Source: Prevotellaceae bacterium
GTDB lineage: Bacteria > Bacteroidota > Bacteroidia > Bacteroidales > UBA932
Direction: 5' to 3'
Assembly: GCA_031267155.1 (NCBI GenBank)
Contig: JAIRZR010000418.1
Span: 1 to 6,862, forward strand
DNA: 6,862 nucleotides
Part shown: positions 1 through 4,498 of the stretch, one piece after another
Numbering within the stretch: the stretch's first letter is position 1
How the letters are laid out: each line of letters opens with the position of its first letter
Translations under genes and position numbers: made by a program
Notes under the pieces: model-generated
Database searches by the model: none
Told to the model about the DNA's origin: nothing
Seen by the model: only the letters and a program-made list of their open reading frames with translations

Positions 1-1
1 T

Positions 2-70
2 TTGACCCGAGATGGCGTCGCCGAGGCATTTGTCGAATTTGCCCGGAAAGAGCAGCTAAGTTTTTTTTAG
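2..70 (+). CDS. hsdM: HsdM, type I restriction-modification DNA methyltransferase, C-terminal end only
   Basis: This is the last 22 codons of a gene that begins outside the window; it stops at TAG 68-70. The visible tail reads ...AEAFVEFARKEQLSFF, which resembles the C-terminus of N6-adenine methyltransferase subunits (HsdM) of Bacteroidetes type I systems. The identification is supported by the HsdS-like gene immediately downstream in the same orientation. HsdM normally forms an M2S1 complex with HsdS, methylates adenine at the site chosen by HsdS, and joins HsdR for cleavage. None of the catalytic motifs (NPPF/Y, SAM-binding motif I) are inside the window, so the call relies on a short tail plus context. 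The stop codon directly follows a run of eight T, so the exact end could shift with the length of that run. Confidence 0.66.
   Translation: MTRDGVAEAFVEFARKEQLSFF
61..68 (+). repeat. T8 homopolymer / slippery heptamer at hsdM-hsdS junction
   Basis: Eight T lie directly before the hsdM stop. In the hsdM frame the codons are AGT TTT TTT TAG, so T TTT TTT (61-67) is a classical -1 slippery heptamer followed at once by a stop. A -1 slip, or a ninth T, joins HsdM in frame to the downstream HsdS reading frame, which is open from base 1 and has no ATG. Whether it slips is inference. Confidence 0.5.
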
Positions 71-102
71 ATCGCCCTTTCAACGAGCAAAAGTATAAGG
101 GC

Positions 103-597
103 TTGTTGGAAGGGCTAAGAATTATAGAAGTGTCTATTATCGAATGTTTAAGTCAAAATGATTGCAGGCTTGAATCTGACTTTTGGACACAGAATAACAA
201 TCCTCAAATTAAAACAATAAAGGGCAGTGAAATAATTGATTTTGTTCAATACGGTACGTCAAAAGAATTAAACGAGGGAGGTATGGGATTTCCCGTTTTA
301 CGATTAAATGAATTTTATTCTCGCTTTATTGGTGTCCCAAGTAAATATTGCAACATTATTTCAACAGAAGAGTATGAAAAGTTGCGATTGAAAAAAGGTG
401 ATGTTCTGATATGCCGGACAAATGGCAATCCTAATTTAGTAGGAAAAAGCGCATTAGTAGCAGAAGATACGGAATATGCCTATGCTTCATATTTATTTAA
501 AATTCGTCCAAAAACAGAAATCATTAGTTCTCATCTGTATTGGTTGCTTTTTTGTCCTCAAAATATGGACGAAAAGAAATTGACAAATATTCAATGA
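103..597 (+). CDS. hsdS: HsdS specificity subunit, N-terminal fragment (frameshifted), first target-recognition domain
   Basis: HsdS is the DNA-recognition subunit of a type I restriction-modification enzyme. This part encodes most of the first target-recognition domain: an N-terminal LLEGL segment, a GDVLICRTNGNPNLVGK stretch (codons about 99-115) typical of HsdS TRDs, and SSHLYWLLF near the end. It stops prematurely at TGA 595-597. Reading resumes in another frame in the next entry; one extra A in the AAAA at 572-575 would give DEKEIDKYSMTG and restore a subunit of about 453 residues. The start is uncertain. TTG 103 or TTG 106 are the first usable codons, with AAGG at 97-100 as a possible ribosome site for TTG 106. 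However, the upstream in-frame residues FNEQKYKG look like part of the usual HsdS N-terminus, which raises the possibility of fusion to HsdM through the T8 run. Confidence 0.75.
   Translation: MLEGLRIIEVSIIECLSQNDCRLESDFWTQNNNPQIKTIKGSEIIDFVQYGTSKELNEGGMGFPVLRLNEFYSRFIGVPSKYCNIISTEEYEKLRLKKGDVLICRTNGNPNLVGKSALVAEDTEYAYASYLFKIRPKTEIISSHLYWLLFCPQNMDEKKLTNIQ
572..575 (+). other. hsdS: hsdS frameshift site (A4 run, one base short)
   Basis: GACGAAAAGAAATTGAC encodes DEKKL in the upstream frame and leads to a stop seven codons later. Adding one A to the run gives D-E-K-E-I-D and joins the upstream and downstream HsdS frames without a gap. The lesion is therefore a single-base loss in a short A run: a true mutation, a phase-variable state, or a sequencing or assembly error. 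Confidence 0.72.
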
Positions 598-1463
598 CAG
601 GTAACCAAACCAATTTTAGTCCTGCAAAATTCAGAGAAATAAATATACCTGTTTTTGCGAAATCGTTTATTGACAAGATTGATGATTTATACTCAAAGTC
701 ATTTCAAAATTTAACCCAGTCTCAAACTCTTTACCGTCAAGCCGAAGAATTGCTTCTGGAAACGATTGGACTGAAAGATTTCCAGCCTTCGCAGACAGGT
801 ACAAATATCAAAAGTTTCAAGGAATCGTTTCTGGCAACCGGACGACTGGATGCGGAATATTATCAGCCGAAATATGAGGAGATTGAAAATAAGATAAAAA
901 CTTTTCAAACCGGATATTCACTAATCAAGGAACATTTTAAACAAAATAAGCAAATCGTAGACCGCAGTAAAAAACAATACTATTACACTGAAATAGGAGA
1001 CATAAATATTGGAAATGGCTCTTTTGCATATAACTTAATCAATATAGATGATTTGCCTGATAATGCAAAAATCAAAAGTGAAAAGAATGATATTTTGATA
1101 TCTAAAGTTAGACCAAATAGGGGTGCAGTTGCTATAATTAATGAAGATATCCAAGATTTTATTGTTAGCGGCGCTTTCACCGTATTAAAAGAAAATAGCG
1201 ATTATAAAAAAGAAACTCTTTTTGTACTGTTGAAAACCAATGTTTATAAAGAATGGCTGCTAAAATACAATGTGGGGACTTCCTACCCTGTTATCAAAGA
1301 TGACGACATATTGAACTTGCCCATTCCAATGATTGATGGTAAAATTCAACAACAGATTTCCGAATTAGTCGAGAAAAGTTTTTACCTTTGCGGGGAAAGT
1401 AAACGATTATTAGATGAGGCTAAGGATATGGTAGAAAAGGAAATAGAAAGAATTAATATTTAA
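594..1463 (+). CDS. hsdS: HsdS specificity subunit, C-terminal fragment: end of TRD1, central coiled coil, TRD2
   Basis: This is the continuation of HsdS after the frameshift. It opens with MTGNQTNFSPAKFREINIPVF, the typical end of a TRD, then the central helical spacer (LTQSQTLYRQAEELLLETIGL). A second target-recognition domain starts near FLATGRLDAEYYQPKY, contains ILISKVRPNRG and GTSYPVIKDDDILNLPIP, and ends in the distal helix (ESKRLLDEAKDMVEKEIERI). ATG 594 overlaps the upstream stop as ATGA, so this part could be translated by termination-reinitiation. The open frame extends upstream to 540, but those residues match nothing in HsdS. As a product it would hold one complete TRD with both helical segments, resembling the half-subunits that can dimerise in some type I systems. 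That function is inference; a simple inactivated gene is equally possible. Confidence 0.78.
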   Translation: MTGNQTNFSPAKFREINIPVFAKSFIDKIDDLYSKSFQNLTQSQTLYRQAEELLLETIGLKDFQPSQTGTNIKSFKESFLATGRLDAEYYQPKYEEIENKIKTFQTGYSLIKEHFKQNKQIVDRSKKQYYYTEIGDINIGNGSFAYNLINIDDLPDNAKIKSEKNDILISKVRPNRGAVAIINEDIQDFIVSGAFTVLKENSDYKKETLFVLLKTNVYKEWLLKYNVGTSYPVIKDDDILNLPIPMIDGKIQQQISELVEKSFYLCGESKRLLDEAKDMVEKEIERINI

Positions 1464-1479
1464 TATATATATATATATA
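1463..1479 (+). repeat. (AT)8 dinucleotide repeat directly before the DUF4062 start codon
   Basis: Uninterrupted alternating A/T from the last base of the hsdS stop to 1479, three bases before ATG 1482. It fills the entire 18-bp spacer and so occupies the ribosome-binding and spacing region. No Shine-Dalgarno sequence is visible. Dinucleotide tracts of this kind change length by slippage, which could tune translation of the next gene; that is inference. Confidence 0.7.
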
Positions 1480-1481
1480 CT

Positions 1482-2510
1482 ATGAATAAAAGATACCAAG
1501 TATTCATCAGTTCTACTTATTCTGATTTAAAAGAAGAGCGAAGTAAAGTTATGCAAGCCATTATGGCAATGGATTGCATTCCTGCAGGAATGGAATTATT
1601 TCCTGCCATAGATGAAGAGCAATTCAATTTTATAAAAAGAATAATTGATGATTGTGATTATTATATATTAATCATTGGCGGCAGATACGGCACAATAAGT
1701 GATGATGGCATTAGTTATACAGAGAAAGAATATGATTATGCTATTTCTTCTCAAATACCGGTAATGACATTCCTTCATAAAAATATTGGTCAAATACCTC
1801 GTGAAAAGACGGAGACAAACCCAGAGGTAATGAAAAAATTACACGTATTCCAAGAAAAAGTAAAAAAAGGCAGACTTGTGAAATTTTGGTCTGATGCTTC
1901 AGAATTAACTGGAATGGTTGCAATAAGTTTAATGCAAACAATTAAAACTTATCCACAAACAGGATGGATTAGAGCAGATATGACTACAAGCACCGAATCA
2001 TTACAAGAAATTAACGAACTTCGCAAACAATTAGCAGTACTTGAGGCTTATAAAACTAAAATAGAAAAAGAAAAAATTCTTAACAGTGCGATTAAGAATT
2101 TAGCGGGTTTAGATAAAATTATTGAGATTGACGATGTAGCGATTCATTGTGACTGGGGAAGTAGAAATAGAATGGAATACAGTTGGAAAATAGAAGTAAC
2201 ATTGAAACGAATTTTTGAGATAGTAGCACCTAAAATTATGTCTCCCTCTGTGAAAGAAACTCAAGTTAGAACTCATTTAATGAATGTTCTTTTTAATCAA
2301 GCAACAAAAAATAACAAACTGGAACATAAAGATTTATATATCCCACGAATGGATATAAGTTATTTAAATATTATAAAAATTCAATTTATTGCTTTGGGTC
2401 TAATTGAAACATATACAGAGAGAACTGAAAAAGGGCATATTGTATCTTGTTGGAAATTAACTGAAAAAGGATACACTATGATGATGCAATTTCTTACTTT
2501 AAAAAAGTAA
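1482..2510 (+). CDS. DUF4062 domain protein with C-terminal winged-helix-like region, defence-island associated
   Basis: This 342-residue protein begins with KRYQVFISSTYSDLKEERSKV (residues 3-23) and continues through AGMELF, CDYYILIIGGRYGT (58-71) and SYTEKEYDYAI (78-88). These are hallmarks of DUF4062, a domain often fused to NTPase or repeat modules in bacterial conflict and signalling proteins; its biochemical activity is not firmly established. A connector ending in GWIRAD (161-166) leads to a charged helix, probably a coiled coil (172-200). The C-terminal part (about 205-342) has DISYLNIIKIQFIALGLIE...WKLTEKGYTMM, which looks like a winged helix. No membrane segment or signal peptide is visible. 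It starts 18 bp after hsdS on the same strand, so co-transcription and a defence role are likely. It carries no NTPase domain of its own. The family call is firm; the function is inference. Confidence 0.85.
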   Translation: MNKRYQVFISSTYSDLKEERSKVMQAIMAMDCIPAGMELFPAIDEEQFNFIKRIIDDCDYYILIIGGRYGTISDDGISYTEKEYDYAISSQIPVMTFLHKNIGQIPREKTETNPEVMKKLHVFQEKVKKGRLVKFWSDASELTGMVAISLMQTIKTYPQTGWIRADMTTSTESLQEINELRKQLAVLEAYKTKIEKEKILNSAIKNLAGLDKIIEIDDVAIHCDWGSRNRMEYSWKIEVTLKRIFEIVAPKIMSPSVKETQVRTHLMNVLFNQATKNNKLEHKDLYIPRMDISYLNIIKIQFIALGLIETYTERTEKGHIVSCWKLTEKGYTMMMQFLTLKK

Positions 2511-2597
2511 ATTATTAATAGTGACAAGCAATATATTGAATTAATTGATTATTCAAATAGAAACATGACAAAAACTTTGATATTCGCAAAAAACATC
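2511..2597. other. Intergenic spacer between DUF4062 gene and RAYT
   Basis: AT-rich spacer with no recognisable promoter and no terminator with a T tract. TGAAT/ATTCA around 2536-2554 gives only a five-base stem. Confidence 0.4.
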
Positions 2598-2901
2598 ATG
2601 CCTTACAATCCAAACATTCATCATCGTCGCAGCGTCCGCCTGAAAGACTTATGATGATTCGCAGGCAGGATCGTATTTTATTACGATATGCGTACAAAAT
2701 CGGGAATGTTTGTTTGGGAAAATCGTTGACGGAAAAATACAATTGTCTCCGTAGGGAATTATTGCCGATGTATTGTGGCATGAAATAAAAAATCATGCAA
2801 AAAACGTCGATTTGGATGAATTTACGGTAATGCCCAATCATATACACGGGATAATAATGTTTGGAGACGATGATAATAATAATGGTGGTGCGGATTCGGG
2901 T

Positions 2902-2929
2902 GTAGGGGCAAGGCATGCCTTGCCCCTAC
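2902..2929. repeat. 28-bp perfect palindrome (REP-like) inside the RAYT reading frame
   Basis: The sequence GTAGGGGCAAGGCA at 2902-2915 is followed immediately by its exact reverse complement, with no loop. It is read through as VGARHALPL without disturbing the frame. From memory, near-identical palindromes and the peptide GVGARHALPL recur in RAYT-family proteins of environmental genomes, which would make this a mobile REP-like unit. That recollection needs a search. Confidence 0.85.
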
Positions 2930-2937
2930 GGGCGGAA

Positions 2938-3000
2938 CGGACAAAACGGGCAAAACGGGCAGAACAAACGAAACAATCGGAGCAATCGGAACAAATGGAA
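2938..3000 (+). repeat. Degenerate 9-bp tandem repeat, seven units, coding for a charged tripeptide repeat
   Basis: Seven consecutive 9-mers (cggacaaaa, cgggcaaaa, cgggcagaa, caaacgaaa, caatcggag, caatcggaa, caaatggaa) are aligned with the RAYT codons. They encode (R/Q)-(T/A/S/M)-(K/E) triplets. Together with the palindrome just upstream they form an insertion between the HUH motif and the C-terminal half of the transposase. Confidence 0.75.
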
Positions 3001-3262
3001 GAATCCATACAATCGCGGTTTCAAAATCAGGGGAAAAACACGTTATCGTCCGTTATTGGTTCATACAAATCTGCCGTATCGAAACACGCGCATCGATTGG
3101 GCTTTGTATTTTCATGGCAACGCAACTATCACGAACACATCATCCGCAATGAACAATCGTATCAAAACATTGCCGATTACATTATTCATAATCCTGAAAA
3201 ATGGCAGGACGATAAATTCTACATCGAATAACGGGATTCACGGCAATCGCAATCTGATATAA

Positions 3263-3319
3263 CAGGGCGCTGACAAAAACGGTACATTCTACAAAATCTA
3301 TTATAAGGAAGAAAATTAA
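3263..3319 (+). other. Possible 3' remnant of an unidentified gene
   Basis: After an in-frame stop at 3260-3262, a short open stretch reads QGADKNGTFYKIYYKEEN and ends at TAA 3317-3319. The codon choice and the lysine-rich ending look like the C-terminus of a protein whose upstream part was lost when the RAYT sequences arrived. I do not recognise the family, and it could be chance. Confidence 0.2.
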
Positions 3320-3325
3320 ACCATC

Positions 3326-3463
3326 ATGCCCTGCAATCCGAATATTCATCATCGCCGTAGCGTCCGCCTGAAAGACTATGATGATTCGGTATCGAGAAAG
3401 CTGTTCAACACGTTCTCAATATCGCCGCGCGTCGCCCCCCGAAGGGTGGTGGGAAAAAACTAA
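3326..3463 (+). pseudogene. 5' remnant of a second RAYT transposase copy
   Basis: ATG 3326 starts MPCNPNIHHRRSVRLKD followed by YDDS, which matches the start of the broken RAYT at 2598, and here the frame is intact. Homology ends after TATGATGATTCG (3388). The frame then runs on through unrelated residues (VSRKLFNTFSISPRV...) to TAA 3461-3463. The 67-bp match to 2594-2661 shows six substitutions, five of them synonymous, plus the one-base insertion in the other copy. So two formerly coding, diverged paralogues met here, rather than a fresh duplication. The HUH motif and catalytic Tyr are absent, so the 45-residue product cannot be active as a transposase. Confidence 0.75.
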
Positions 3464-3510
3464 AATAAAAGGTGAAAATTGATAAAAAAAAATGAATGTA
3501 GTAATAATTA

Positions 3511-3530
3511 AAAAATATGTACATATTTTT
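3511..3530. promoter_or_regulatory. 20-bp perfect palindrome upstream of the pheA promoter (possible operator)
   Basis: AAAAATATGT followed by its exact reverse complement, centred 57 bp before the first base of the promoter element at 3587-3594. The position fits an activator or upstream regulator site. It might instead be a weak AT-rich terminator for transcripts coming from the left, since it ends in five T. No regulator is identified. Confidence 0.4.
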
Positions 3531-3586
3531 CAGGACGTGACTCTCAGTTCTTAACTATAAAAAAGTGTGATTTCAAAAAAACAGTG

Positions 3587-3594
3587 TAAATTTG
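3587..3594 (+). promoter_or_regulatory. Bacteroidetes-type -7 promoter element for pheA operon
   Basis: TAAATTTG matches the Bacteroidetes sigma-ABfr -7 consensus TAnnTTTG exactly. It lies 52 bp before the pheA start, which predicts an untranslated leader of roughly 45 bases. No good -33 TTTG is seen at the expected 19-21 bp upstream, so the assignment is moderate. Confidence 0.5.
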
Positions 3595-3646
3595 CAGCCG
3601 GAAAAAGCATTTTGCCTGTCGGGCAGAATGTAAAAACAGACAGGAA

Positions 3647-4477
3647 ATGAAAATTGCAATACAGGGTGTAGCCGGGGCGTTTCATGACGAAGCAGCGCGG
3701 AAATTTTTCGGGGAAAACATCAGTCTTTTGGAGTGCGACACATTCAGGCTTTTGTGCGGGAAAGTAGATTCCGGCGAAGTTGATTACGGCATCATGGCAA
3801 TAGAGAACACTATTGCGGGCAGTCTGCTTCAAAACTATGGATATCTGGACGAGTTCAAGCTGAGGATAACGGGCGAAATATATCTGAGAATCAGGATGAA
3901 TCTTATGGCGCTGAAAGGGACGAAAATCAGGAATCTCAAGCAGGTACTTTCGCATCCCATAGCTTTGCGTCAGTGTGCCGAGTATCTCAATTCTCTGCCC
4001 GGCGACGTAGTGATTTCGGAAACGGAAGACACTGCCGAATCGGCAAAAAAGATATACGAGAACCAGCTTGCCGACACCGCCGCCGTTGCCGGAGCCGTTG
4101 CCGCCAGAATGTATAATCTCGAGATACTTAAAGAAGGAATCGAAACGGTCAAGAAGAATTACACCCGTTTCATCACCCTGTCAAAAAATCCACATCCCGT
4201 ACCGGACAGCAACAAAGCCTCCCTCTCATTCGAGGTCAGGCACCAGTCGGGTTCCCTGGCGGAAGCCCTGACGATATTTGCGCGGCACGATGTGAATTTA
4301 ACGAAAATACAGTCTGTCCCGATACTGGGACAGCCCTACCGGTATTCCTTTCACGTTGATCTTGAATGGGATAATTCCAGCAACTACGATGCGTCGATTT
4401 CCGAAATAATAAGGCATGTTTCGGGCTTGTCGATTTACGGTGAATACAGGAAGGGAGAATTGCCTCCGGAAATTTAA
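3647..4477 (+). CDS. pheA: Prephenate dehydratase (PheA), monofunctional, with C-terminal ACT domain
   Basis: Catalyses decarboxylation and dehydration of prephenate to phenylpyruvate, the committed step of phenylalanine synthesis; cytosolic. The 276-residue protein starts directly with the dehydratase domain (KIAIQGVAGAFHDEAA, residues 2-17) and has no N-terminal chorismate mutase, unlike the E. coli P-protein. Conserved features are IENTIAGS (52-59), SHPIALRQC (102-110), DTAESAKKI and the catalytic TRF motif (T173-R174-F175). The regulatory ACT domain occupies about 191-270: SGSLAEAL (201-208) corresponds to the GALV region, and LTKIQSVP (218-225) to the ESRP region, in a diverged form that I associate with Bacteroidetes. 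Feedback control by phenylalanine is the family rule and is inferred here. It is first in an apparent operon with the aminotransferase 21 bp downstream, which could use its product. ATG 3647 is the only start consistent with the domain beginning. Confidence 0.94.
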   Translation: MKIAIQGVAGAFHDEAARKFFGENISLLECDTFRLLCGKVDSGEVDYGIMAIENTIAGSLLQNYGYLDEFKLRITGEIYLRIRMNLMALKGTKIRNLKQVLSHPIALRQCAEYLNSLPGDVVISETEDTAESAKKIYENQLADTAAVAGAVAARMYNLEILKEGIETVKKNYTRFITLSKNPHPVPDSNKASLSFEVRHQSGSLAEALTIFARHDVNLTKIQSVPILGQPYRYSFHVDLEWDNSSNYDASISEIIRHVSGLSIYGEYRKGELPPEI

Positions 4478-4498
4478 ATTTATTATAACATACAAGCA

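Larger units (their letters stand above)
2598..3231 (+). pseudogene. RAYT (REP-associated Y1/HUH transposase), broken by a frameshift and an internal stop
   Basis: RAYTs are single-domain HUH endonucleases of the IS200/IS605-like Y1 family that act on short palindromes (REPs). Translation from ATG 2598 gives MPYNPNIHHRRSVRLKD and then breaks: an extra T near 2649-2650 shifts the frame. Beyond it the other frame reads DDSQAGSYFITICVQNRECLF...LSP, meets TAG at 2752-2754 where the family usually has Tyr (SPYGII), and continues as GIIADVLWHEIKNH. The HUH motif is MPNHIHGI (His codons 2839 and 2845). Candidate catalytic tyrosines lie in YQNIADYIIHNPEKW near the end (e.g. codon 3178). Repaired length would be about 210 residues, normal for the family. 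The downstream 152-codon part (from 2773) stays open but starts without a proper initiation site and lacks the first strand of the domain. An in-frame palindrome and a tripeptide repeat enlarge the central region. The gene is probably non-functional. Confidence 0.88.

Noticed and set aside
2915..3262. Alternative + frame ORF rich in NGQ/NRN repeats over the RAYT
   Set aside because: The repetition simply reflects the 9-bp tandem repeat read out of frame; the RAYT frame has the conserved C-terminal half.
3434..3455. CCCCCC-GAA-GGGTGG hairpin, considered as a terminator
   Set aside because: The stem has a mismatch and is followed by A rather than T, so it does not fit an intrinsic terminator on the + strand.
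3615..3644. CCTGTC...GACAGG inverted repeat before pheA, considered as attenuator or riboswitch
   Set aside because: Six-base arms with an 18-base loop, no leader peptide with Phe codons and no T tract; too weak to call.
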